Shown: in pieces, positions 15,612-24,049 of the stretch
Layout of the letters: each line of letters begins with the position of its first letter
Numbering within the stretch: position 1 is the stretch's first letter
NCBI GenBank assembly: GCA_040880005.1
Contig: JBBDJG010000007.1
Location: 1 to 39,805, forward strand
Origin: JBBDJG01 sp040880005
Lineage (GTDB): Bacteria > Actinomycetota > Thermoleophilia > Solirubrobacterales > JBBDJG01
Length of the DNA: 39,805 nucleotides
Reading direction: 5' to 3'
Translations under genes and position numbers: made by a program
Notes under the pieces: generated by a model
The model's input: only the letters and a program-made list of their open reading frames with translations
Database searches by the model: none
What the model was told of the DNA's origin: nothing

Positions 15612-17303
15612 ATGAAGACGCCGCCAGATCCCGACAGGGCCGCAGCCGAAGACCTCGTCGAGGCGGAGGTCGGGCTCGAGGCTGGCGAGGAGCAGCCGGG
15701 CCCCGGCCTTACACCGACCGATCGGCCCGGTCGCCGCCGGCTGGCGGTGTCAACCGCGATTTTCTCGGTCGCGACGGGACTGTCGCGCATCGCCGGGTTG
15801 GCGCGCGAGGTAGTGGCGGCCAACTACTTCGGCATCAAGGGCCCGATGAGCGCGTTCACGATAGCGTTCGGAGTGCCCAACTTGGTCAGGAACCTGTTTG
15901 CGGACTTCGCGCTGCAGGCAGCGTTCGTGCCGGTGTTCACCGAGCAGCTCGAGCGGCGCGGACGCATCGAGGCGTTTCGTGTGGCTTCGGCCCTGGCGTT
16001 CTTGCTCGCGGCGGTGCTGGGCGCGCTGACCGCGCTGTTCATCCTCGTCGCGCCGTTGGTGATGCCACTGTTCGCGCCCGGTTTCGGGCCGCAGTTACAG
16101 GACCTGACCGTCAACCTCGCGCAGCTCCTGTTCCCGATCGTGCTGCTGCTAGGGCTCTCGGGCCTCGTGGTCGGCATTCTCAACAGCTTCGACGTGTTCG
16201 GCCCCGGTGCGATCGCACCGCTGTTCTGGAACCTGGCGATCATTGCCACGCTGATCTTCCTGACGCCACAGTTCCAGGGCGACGATCGCATTTACGCCTA
16301 CGCGATCGGGATCCTGATCGGCACCGTGATCCAGCTCCTGCTGCCGCTGCCATGGTTGCGAAAGACAGGGTTCCGGTTGGTGCGGGACTTCAACTGGCGC
16401 GATGAGCGAGTGCTGCGCGTGCTCAAGTTGATGCTGCCCGTCACGCTCGGGCTCGGGCTGATCAACTTCAACCTGTCCGTGGACAGCATCTTCGCGACGC
16501 TGATCAACGATCAGGCACCCGCGGCGATCGACAAGGCGTTCCGCATTTACATGCTGCCGCTGGGCGTGTTCGCGGTGGCTCTCTCGACGGTTCTGTTCCC
16601 GGCGATGTCTCGATTTGCGGCACGCGATGATCGGGCCGGCCTGCTTCGTACCGTAGCTGCGGGCAACAGGCAGATGTTGCTGCTGCTGGTGCCGGCTTCT
16701 GCGGGAATCCTCGCGCTCAGCGAGCCGATCACCCAGGTCATCTACCAGCGCGGCGCGTTCGACGCGTCGCAAACCAAGCTCGTGTCCGACGCGCTGTTCT
16801 ACTTCGCGTTCTCGCTTCCCTTCGCGGGCGTGAACCTCGTCATGATCAGGGCGTTCTTCAGCGTTCAACGCCCGTGGATACCGACACTCGTCGCACTCGT
16901 CAACCTGGGCGTCAACGCCGCGCTCGACGCCGTGCTCTACGAGCCGCTCGGCATCGGTGGCATTCCGCTCGCCACCGCGATCGTCTCGCTGCTGACGACG
17001 ATCGCACTCGTGCTCGTGATGCGTGAGCGAATCGGCCCGCTCGAGGTGCGCAGAACGGCGGCGACGGCGCTGCGAATCTTGGCGGCGGGCGCGCTGCTGG
17101 CGGCGATCGCGATCGGCCTGCGTGAGCTGCTCGAAGGCGTGCTGCCCGACGATTTCCTGGGCCGTCTCTTGGTCGTGCTGGGTGCCGGGGGTGCCGGCGC
17201 ATTGAGCTACGCGCTGGCGGTGCTCGCGATGAGGGTCGAAGAGGCGAGGCAGATCGCGGCGCTGGCCGGCCAGGGGTTGCGCAGGGTCACGGGCACCCGC
17301 TGA
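15612..17303 (+). CDS. murJ: Lipid II flippase MurJ
   Basis: This encodes a 563-residue membrane protein that flips lipid-linked peptidoglycan precursor across the membrane. Residues 1-43 are a Pro/Glu-rich cytoplasmic extension. About 14 TM helices follow. MurJ motifs include SRIAGLAREVVAANYFG (about residues 58-74), FGVPNLVRNLFADFALQAAFVPVF (about 91-114), MLPLGVFAVALSTVLFPAMS and VIYQRGAFD. The length fits an actinobacterial MurJ without the extra kinase-like domain. The Arg residues in the cavity-lining motifs are present. It starts at ATG 15612, divergent from rpsT, and stands upstream of lepA by 121 nt. Confidence 0.92.
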   Translation: MKTPPDPDRAAAEDLVEAEVGLEAGEEQPGPGLTPTDRPGRRRLAVSTAIFSVATGLSRIAGLAREVVAANYFGIKGPMSAFTIAFGVPNLVRNLFADFALQAAFVPVFTEQLERRGRIEAFRVASALAFLLAAVLGALTALFILVAPLVMPLFAPGFGPQLQDLTVNLAQLLFPIVLLLGLSGLVVGILNSFDVFGPGAIAPLFWNLAIIATLIFLTPQFQGDDRIYAYAIGILIGTVIQLLLPLPWLRKTGFRLVRDFNWRDERVLRVLKLMLPVTLGLGLINFNLSVDSIFATLINDQAPAAIDKAFRIYMLPLGVFAVALSTVLFPAMSRFAARDDRAGLLRTVAAGNRQMLLLLVPASAGILALSEPITQVIYQRGAFDASQTKLVSDALFYFAFSLPFAGVNLVMIRAFFSVQRPWIPTLVALVNLGVNAALDAVLYEPLGIGGIPLATAIVSLLTTIALVLVMRERIGPLEVRRTAATALRILAAGALLAAIAIGLRELLEGVLPDDFLGRLLVVLGAGGAGALSYALAVLAMRVEEARQIAALAGQGLRRVTGTR

Positions 17304-17349
17304 CCGCGAGTCTGCGGCGACACGTCACGGGGTCGCGCGACGTGCCTCC

Positions 17350-17424
17350 TATGATGGGGGAAATAGGCCGGCTCCGCCGGCACCTCAGTCACGAGCGTCC
17401 ACCTACGGTGGCCGCAGCAATTAG
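17350..17424 (+). promoter_or_regulatory. Promoter and two-hairpin leader of lepA (repeat copy 1)
   Basis: A -10 box TATGAT (17350-17355) is followed by 10 nt and then a structured leader (17366-17415). Hairpin 1 is GCCGGC-TCC-GCCGGC (17367-17381). A linker containing CACCTCAGTC follows. Hairpin 2 is CCACC-TAC-GGTGG (17399-17411). The same arrangement is found before the small gene at 37017, where hairpin 2 has compensatory changes. The leader ends 9 nt before the lepA ATG at 17425, and no Shine-Dalgarno is visible other than GGTGG inside hairpin 2. The function is unknown. Confidence 0.55.
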
Positions 17425-19224
<1,800 letters not shown>

Positions 19225-19233
19225 GCCTGCGAA

Positions 19234-19626
19234 TCAGAGGCTCTCGGGCAGCACCTCGAGCCCCCGGCGCCTTGCTGCCGACCAGAGCCGCCTGTCCCAA
19301 ACGGCGACGGTGAGGTTCCGTTTGCCGGCGACCTCGGCGGACGCCAGGTGCAGCGCATCGAGTGCACGCAGGTCGTCCTTGGCCGCAATCGCAGCCGCTC
19401 GTTCCGCCACGTCCTGATTCAGATCCAGCACGTCGAACTGTGGCCACTCCCTGCGCAGACGCGACCTGCTGACCTGCGATCGCGAAAGCGCAGCAGCGGT
19501 TTCGATGTAGCTGATGCGGCTTGTCAGCCAAACATCGCTCTCCGACATGGCGGCACGAAGCTGCGCGCTGCCGCTCTCGTCGCGGTAACGCTTCACGAGC
19601 GCGCTTGCATCGAGGTAGAGCCTCAG
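19234..19626 (-). CDS. vapC: PIN-domain toxin (VapC type)
   Basis: This encodes a 130-residue PIN-domain ribonuclease. The first conserved Asp lies in LYLDASALVKRYRDE (Asp6). Glu42 (SYIETAAAL), Asp90 (LDALHLA) and Asp111 (AVWDRRLW) complete the metal site, so the enzyme looks intact. No ATG, GTG or TTG precedes Asp6 in frame. The only reasonable start is CTG at 19626, which overlaps the antitoxin stop as CTGA. GTG at 19596 would remove the first Asp and yield a dead protein. It is translationally coupled to the antitoxin gene and lies 9 nt from the end of lepA. The exact RNA target cannot be told. Confidence 0.8.
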   Translation of the reverse strand: MRLYLDASALVKRYRDESGSAQLRAAMSESDVWLTSRISYIETAAALSRSQVSRSRLRREWPQFDVLDLNQDVAERAAAIAAKDDLRALDALHLASAEVAGKRNLTVAVWDRRLWSAARRRGLEVLPESL

Positions 19627-19907
19627 AGCCGGTCCTCCCGGTCCCGGGAGATCAGCTCTGAGGCGCTCACCGGGGAATCCCAGCGCACCGGTGGTGGGGG
19701 GTTGCGGTCCTTCGGCTTGGTTGCGAGGGTCAGCTTGCCCTCAGCCGCGAGCCGCTTGAGATCTTCGTCGACCTCGTTCGGCGCGGCCGGCCCAAGCTCT
19801 GCAACCGGCCTGCCGCGCATGGTCACGCGTATGCGTTCACCGCGCGCGACCCGCTTCAGATACCTGCTCAGGTTGTTCTTCAACTCTCTCACACCAACTT
19901 CGTCCAT
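19623..19907 (-). CDS. vapB: Phd/YefM-type antitoxin
   Basis: This encodes a 94-residue antitoxin. The N-terminal MDEVGVRELKNNLSRYLKRV and the MRGRPVAELGP segment are the DNA-binding half of the Phd/YefM (prevent-host-death) family. The C-terminal part (VRWDSPVSASELISRDRE) would bind and inhibit the PIN toxin. It is first in a two-gene operon whose stop overlaps the toxin start. A perfect 10-bp inverted repeat at the promoter (19908-19937) is the expected site for autoregulation. The name vapB is used by position; the fold is Phd-like, not AbrB-like. Confidence 0.8.
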   Translation of the reverse strand: MDEVGVRELKNNLSRYLKRVARGERIRVTMRGRPVAELGPAAPNEVDEDLKRLAAEGKLTLATKPKDRNPPPPVRWDSPVSASELISRDREDRL

Positions 19908-19937
19908 GTGGCTACTTTATCAGCCTGAAGTAGCCAC
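19908..19937 (-). promoter_or_regulatory. Operator and promoter of the toxin-antitoxin operon
   Basis: GTGGCTACTT (19908-19917) and AAGTAGCCAC (19928-19937) are perfect inverted repeats separated by 10 nt. On the minus strand the extended -10 sequence TGATAAAGT overlaps the repeat, and the -10 hexamer TAAAGT (19914-19919) is 6 nt from the ATG. A bound antitoxin-toxin complex would block the promoter. The transcript is probably leaderless. Confidence 0.6.
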
Positions 19938-20055
19938 TTGAGGATCGCATGCGCCAACCGTCGAATCAAGGCCTCTGCCACACGAAAGAAGCGCGAAAGT
20001 GCAAGTATCCAACCGCTGCATCTGCCCGCGACGCCCAGCAACGTGAGGAGCAGGC

Positions 20056-20496
20056 TTGTCAGACAACGGAGGCCCCGTCGGTAAGACCTACCCGTCCTTC
20101 GAGTACGAGGTCGGGAGGGAGAAGATCCGCGAATACGCGAACGCGGTCGGCGAGACCAATCCCGTCTTCCACGACCCGGAGGCGGCGAAGGCGGCGGGGT
20201 TTCGGGGAGTCGTGGCGCCGCCGATGTTCTGCGTCGTGTACTCGGCGGGAGCGATGGGCCCGGCGATCCTCGATCCCGAGCTGGGCATCAACCTGATGAT
20301 GATGGTGCACGGCGGCCAGGAGTTCGAATGGGGAGAGCCGGTCGTGGCTGGCGACACGGTGACGACCGACGCCGCCATCAAAGACATCTACGACAAGAAC
20401 GACATGAAGTTTTACGTGTTCGAGTCCCATTCGCGCAACCAGGACGGGAAAACAACCGTAAAGGCAACCTGGACCAACATCGTGAGGGGTGGATGA
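20056..20496 (+). CDS. MaoC-like hydratase, N-terminal hotdog type (HadA-like)
   Basis: This encodes a 146-residue protein of the MaoC/FAS1-type dehydratase family. FEYEVGREKIREYANAVGETNPVFHD (about residues 15-40) and AAGFRGVVAPPMFCVVY are hallmarks of the HadA/HadC-type subunit of (3R)-hydroxyacyl-ACP dehydratase, which lacks the catalytic Asp/His of HadB. The start is TTG 20056, with GAGGAG 5 nt upstream. Its stop overlaps the start of the next gene. It probably pairs with that gene to form a heterodimeric enzyme in fatty-acid elongation, by analogy with mycobacterial HadAB; the exact substrate is inferred. Confidence 0.8.
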   Translation: MSDNGGPVGKTYPSFEYEVGREKIREYANAVGETNPVFHDPEAAKAAGFRGVVAPPMFCVVYSAGAMGPAILDPELGINLMMMVHGGQEFEWGEPVVAGDTVTTDAAIKDIYDKNDMKFYVFESHSRNQDGKTTVKATWTNIVRGG

Positions 20497-20912
20497 TGAG
20501 CACCGAGACCGCCGCCAAGCTGGAAACCGGGGCAGAGGTGCCCAAGCTTTCGGTCACGCCCGACAAGTACACGCCGCATCGTTACGCCGGGGCGTCGGGA
20601 GACTTCAACCCGATCCACATCGACCCCGAGTTTGCTCGCAGCGTGGGGCTGCCGAACAACATCCTGCACGGCCTGTGGTCGATGGCGCAGGTGGCACGCG
20701 CGGCCGAGCAGGCCGCCGGCGGGGACCCCCGAACGCTGAAGCGCCTCTCGGTCCAGTTTCGTGGCATGGGCGCTCCCGAGAAGGAGGTCGTGGTGAGCGG
20801 CACCGTGCGCGAGGGCGACGGTGCCACGGCAGTGATCGACATCGTCGCCGAGCAGGACGGCAACCAGATCATCCGCAACGCCGAGGCAAGAATAGTTCCG
20901 GTTTCCTCTTAG
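20496..20912 (+). CDS. MaoC-like hydratase, catalytic subunit (HadB-like)
   Basis: This encodes a 138-residue hotdog protein. YAGASGDFNPIHIDPEFARS (about residues 30-49) contains the catalytic Asp-x4-His (GDFNPIH) of R-specific enoyl hydratases. VGLPNNILHGLWSMAQV follows in the long central helix. The start is ATG 20496, with an alternative ATG at 20493; both overlap the stop of the HadA-like gene (ATGA), so the two are coupled. It is the active partner of the predicted dehydratase. The pair sits alone between the toxin-antitoxin operon and hrcA. Confidence 0.82.
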   Translation: MSTETAAKLETGAEVPKLSVTPDKYTPHRYAGASGDFNPIHIDPEFARSVGLPNNILHGLWSMAQVARAAEQAAGGDPRTLKRLSVQFRGMGAPEKEVVVSGTVREGDGATAVIDIVAEQDGNQIIRNAEARIVPVSS

Positions 20913-20920
20913 ACGCGGAA

Positions 20921-20944
20921 ATCAGGAGCTCTCAGGGTCCTGAT
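20921..20944. promoter_or_regulatory. Inverted repeat upstream of hrcA
   Basis: ATCAGGA (20921-20927) and TCCTGAT (20938-20944) are perfect inverted repeats with a 10-nt spacer, covering the -35 region of the hrcA promoter. It is not the CIRCE element (TTAGCACTC and its complement). It could be an operator, or the terminator hairpin of the hydratase operon. Confidence 0.35.
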
Positions 20945-20956
20945 CGGCTCGCCTCC

Positions 20957-20962
20957 TACAAT
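20957..20962 (+). promoter_or_regulatory. -10 box of hrcA
   Basis: TACAAT lies 6 nt before the hrcA ATG at 20969, so the transcript would start at the ATG itself. Confidence 0.5.
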
Positions 20963-20968
20963 TGAGGG

Positions 20969-21985
20969 ATGCTGACCGAACGACAGCAGCAGCTGCTGCA
21001 GCGGGTGATCGAGGGTCACCTCCAGCTTGGCCAGCCGGTCGGCTCGAAGTGGCTCGCGGACCAGCCCGGCGTGGCCTGGAGCTCCTCGACGATCCGCCAC
21101 GAGCTGGCGACGCTCGAGGACCTCGGCTTTCTGGATCACCCGCACACCTCGGCCGGGCGGCTCCCGACCGATACGGGCTACCGCATCTACGTGGACTCCT
21201 TGCTCGAGCACGGCATCGAGCCGCAGGGTGGCTTCAAGTTGGAGCTGTCCACGATGCGCCGCGAGGTCGACGCTGCGATGCGCGCCACGACCGAAATGCT
21301 TTCCCAGGTGACCGACCTGGTGGCGGCCGTCTCCGCGCCGCCACTTCATACGGCCACGATTCGTCACATCGAAGTGCTGCTGTTGCAGCCGCGAATCGTG
21401 CTCGTGGTCGTGATCAGCTCGACCGGAGCCGTCACCAAGCGGATTTTTACGTTCGATCGCCCGGTCGATCCGGGTCTGATCGACTGGGCGGCGAGCTATC
21501 TCAACGAGCGCCTGGAAGGCATGGACCTCGGCGCGCTGATGCTTCGCAGCAGACTGGACAGCGATGAGCTGTCCGGCACGGAGAGGACGTTTCTCGACGT
21601 GCTCAAGCCTGTCTTCTCGGATCTCGCAGAGACCAGCGAGGACACGATCTACGTCGAGGGCGCAGCTCGCCTCCTGACCAGCCACTTCGGTGACGTGGAC
21701 GAGGTGAACGATCTGATGCGCCTTCTGGAGCGTCGCGTGACGCTGCTGTCCGTGCTGCGCTCGACGCTCAACGAGCCGCCTGTCTATCTGCGCATCGGGC
21801 ACGAGAACGCGACGCCCGAGCTGAGATCGGCGAGCGTCGTGGCCGCGAGCTACGGCCTCGCTAACCGCGCGTTGGGGGCGATCAGCGTGATTGGGCCCGT
21901 GCGGATGGACTACGAGCGCGCGATCAGCTCGGTCCGCGAGGCGGCCAGCACGCTGAGCCGCTTCGTCGAGGAGGTCTACGAGTGA
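20969..21985 (+). CDS. hrcA: Heat-inducible transcription repressor HrcA
   Basis: This encodes a 338-residue repressor of class I heat-shock genes. The N-terminal winged helix (TERQQQLLQRVIEGH, PVGSKWLADQP, SSSTIRHELATLEDLGFL) is followed by HPHTSAGRLPTDTGYRIYVD, a family signature. The GAF-like domain ends in SVIGPVRMDYERAISSVREA. All signature segments are present. It leads a block with dnaJ, prmA and mtaB. grpE and dnaK are not here. No CIRCE operator is visible in this window. Confidence 0.95.
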   Translation: MLTERQQQLLQRVIEGHLQLGQPVGSKWLADQPGVAWSSSTIRHELATLEDLGFLDHPHTSAGRLPTDTGYRIYVDSLLEHGIEPQGGFKLELSTMRREVDAAMRATTEMLSQVTDLVAAVSAPPLHTATIRHIEVLLLQPRIVLVVVISSTGAVTKRIFTFDRPVDPGLIDWAASYLNERLEGMDLGALMLRSRLDSDELSGTERTFLDVLKPVFSDLAETSEDTIYVEGAARLLTSHFGDVDEVNDLMRLLERRVTLLSVLRSTLNEPPVYLRIGHENATPELRSASVVAASYGLANRALGAISVIGPVRMDYERAISSVREAASTLSRFVEEVYE

Positions 21986-21992
21986 CCGATCC

Positions 21993-22006
21993 AGGCTTCC
22001 AAGCCT
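21993..22006 (+). promoter_or_regulatory. Palindrome next to the dnaJ start
   Basis: AGGCTTCCAAGCCT is a perfect 14-nt palindrome that ends 4 nt before the dnaJ ATG. As a hairpin (five base pairs, loop TCCA) it would occupy the place of a ribosome-binding site, and no Shine-Dalgarno is present. A role in translation control is only inferred. Confidence 0.3.
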
Positions 22007-22010
22007 AACG

Positions 22011-23147
22011 ATGCCCCGCGACTACTACGAGGTGCTCGGTGTCTCCCGCGACGCCAGCGACACCGAGGTCAAGAAGGCGTTTCGCACGCAGGCGCGCGAG
22101 TTGCATCCGGACGTCAACAGACACGACCCCGCAGCCGAGGAGAGGTTCAAGGAGGCGGCGGAGGCCTACGAGGTGTTGAAGGACTCCGATAGTCGCGCCG
22201 TCTACGATCGCTACGGACACGAGGGTCTGCGCTCTCGTGGCTACGAGCCGCACTTCGATCAGTCCGGAGTTGCGGACCTGTTTCAGGCCTTCTTCGGATC
22301 GGGCGATGCGTTCGGCTCGATCTTCGGCGGCGGATCGGCCACCGGCCCGGCGCGTGGGGCCGATGTGGCCGTCGAGGTGGAGGTCGCGCTCGAGCAGGTC
22401 GCCAGCGGCATCGAGCAGGATGTCGATGTCGAGTTGGCGGTCGCGTGTTCGCACTGCAACGGAAATGGTGCCGAGCCCGGAACGCCGATCGAGAGCTGTC
22501 CGGTGTGCGCAGGTACGGGCGAGCTGCGATCGGTGGCTCGCACGCCGTTTGGTCAGGTCGTGCGCGCCCAGGCTTGCGATCGCTGTGGCGGTGACGGTCG
22601 CATCGCGACGACTCCGTGCGAGCCGTGCGGCGGCGCCGGGCGAATGCGTGAGCGCAAGACGTTCTCGGTGGACATCCCCGCCGGGATAGCCGACGGCCAG
22701 CAGGTCAGGATCTCCGGTCGCGGGCATGCGGGCGGGCGTGGCGGGCCGCCGGGAGACCTTTACGTGGCCGTACGCGTCACAGCGGATTCGCGCTTCGAGC
22801 GCCACGGTGACGACCTCCTGACGAAGGTGGATCTGCCCTTCACCGACGCGGCGCTCGGCAAGACATTGGAGGTCGACACGCTCGACGGGCCCGAACAGAT
22901 CGAGATCAAGCCCGGAACCCAGCCCGGCTCGGTGATCCGGCTGCGCGGCAGGGGCCTGCCTTCCCTGCGCGGTCGCCGCCGCGGCGACATACACGTGGTG
23001 GTCAATGCGATGGTGCCGAGCAAGCTCAGTCCCGAGCAGCGAGAGCTGCTGGAACGCTTCGCGGAGTCCACCAACGGCGAGAACTACCCCGACGAGCCGC
23101 GGCACGCCGGCATCTTCGACCGGATCCGCCAGGCCTTTCGCGCTTGA
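22011..23147 (+). CDS. dnaJ: Chaperone protein DnaJ
   Basis: This encodes a 378-residue DnaK co-chaperone. The J domain has its HPD motif at residues 33-35 (ELHPDVNR). A short Gly/Phe region follows (FFGSGDAFGSIFGGGS). The zinc region (about 144-205) contains all four Cys motifs, CSHCNGNG, CPVCAGTG, CDRCGGDG and CEPCGGAG. The C-terminal substrate-binding domains contain GDLYVAVRV and LEVDTLDGPEQIEI. It is type I and intact. It is co-transcribed with hrcA (25 nt apart); its stop overlaps the TTG of prmA. Confidence 0.95.
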   Translation: MPRDYYEVLGVSRDASDTEVKKAFRTQARELHPDVNRHDPAAEERFKEAAEAYEVLKDSDSRAVYDRYGHEGLRSRGYEPHFDQSGVADLFQAFFGSGDAFGSIFGGGSATGPARGADVAVEVEVALEQVASGIEQDVDVELAVACSHCNGNGAEPGTPIESCPVCAGTGELRSVARTPFGQVVRAQACDRCGGDGRIATTPCEPCGGAGRMRERKTFSVDIPAGIADGQQVRISGRGHAGGRGGPPGDLYVAVRVTADSRFERHGDDLLTKVDLPFTDAALGKTLEVDTLDGPEQIEIKPGTQPGSVIRLRGRGLPSLRGRRRGDIHVVVNAMVPSKLSPEQRELLERFAESTNGENYPDEPRHAGIFDRIRQAFRA

Positions 23148-24028
23148 TCCGCCTGGCGTTGCGGTGCCGCGCCGAGGTCGCCGAGCAGGTGCTCGCCGAG
23201 CTGCTCGTGCTTGCGCCCAGTGGAGTCGAGGAGGTCGCGGAGCCGGACGGTCGGCGCGGCGTGGTCGAGTACGCGGTCTACGGCGCGTCCGGGGAGTTGC
23301 CGGAGCTGGGTGAGATCGAGGCCTTCGCAGGCGGCGCGCTGGTCGAGGTATCCAGCGAGCAGGTGCCCGAGGATTGGGCGGAGCGCTGGAAGCGCTTCTA
23401 CTTCCCGGTGCTGGTCGCCGGCAAGCTGTATGTGCGCCCGCCCTGGGAGCAGCCGGCCGTCCGCGGCGGTGTTCACGAGATAGTGATCGATCCCGGGCTC
23501 GCGTTCGGGACCGGCACGCACGCGACCACGCGCATGTGCCTCGAACTGCTGCTGGAGGCGCGCAGCGCGAGCTGCCGGCGGCTTGTGGAGCCGGGTCTCG
23601 CACGTTTGGTCGGACGCGACAGGCCCGGCTCGTTCGCCGACCTTGGTTGCGGCTCGGCCGTGCTGTCGATTGCGGCAGCCAAGCTCGGCTTCGATCCCGT
23701 CCTGGGCGTCGATGCCGATCGGGCCGCGCTCGAAGAGGCCGCCCGCAACGCGTACGAGAATCGCGTGGAGATCCGGCTCGAGTGCACGGATCTACGCCGC
23801 GAGGCGGTGCCCGTCGCGGACGTCGTTGCCGCCAATCTGACCGCGCCGCTGCTCGAGTCGGTCGCGACCCGGTGGGCCGGGTCAGGCCAACGGCCTGGTA
23901 TTGCGATCGTGTCGGGTGTGTTGCACGAAGAGGCCGATCAGGTCGCGCGAACATTCCAGATAGCCGGCCTCGATGAGTGGCGCCGCCTCGTGGTGGGCGA
24001 GTGGGTTGCGCTGATGCTGTCTCAATGA
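23144..24028 (+). CDS. prmA: Ribosomal protein L11 methyltransferase
   Basis: This encodes a 294-residue enzyme that methylates L11 using S-adenosylmethionine. PrmA signatures include EDWAERWKRFYFPV, IDPGLAFGTGTHATTRMCLE (about residues 116-135) and the SAM site FADLGCGSAVLSIAAAKLG (about 165-183). VVAANLTAPLL has Asn-Leu in place of the usual NI(L) but keeps the methyl-transfer Asn. The start is TTG 23144, with four-base overlap TTGA with dnaJ, so it is coupled. A family-typical insertion (RRLVEPGLARLVGRDRPG) sits before the SAM motif. Confidence 0.9.
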   Translation: MIRLALRCRAEVAEQVLAELLVLAPSGVEEVAEPDGRRGVVEYAVYGASGELPELGEIEAFAGGALVEVSSEQVPEDWAERWKRFYFPVLVAGKLYVRPPWEQPAVRGGVHEIVIDPGLAFGTGTHATTRMCLELLLEARSASCRRLVEPGLARLVGRDRPGSFADLGCGSAVLSIAAAKLGFDPVLGVDADRAALEEAARNAYENRVEIRLECTDLRREAVPVADVVAANLTAPLLESVATRWAGSGQRPGIAIVSGVLHEEADQVARTFQIAGLDEWRRLVVGEWVALMLSQ

Positions 24029-24036
24029 GACGAGGT

Positions 24037-24042
24037 TAGACT
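24037..24042 (+). promoter_or_regulatory. -10 box of mtaB
   Basis: TAGACT lies 7 nt before the GTG at 24050. It suggests a leaderless transcript for the mtaB-yqeY-phoH-ybeY-era run, in addition to read-through from hrcA. Confidence 0.45.
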
Positions 24043-24049
24043 CACGCCA

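Noticed and set aside
22005..23954. 649-codon frame on the minus strand
   Set aside because: It runs across dnaJ and prmA, both well supported.
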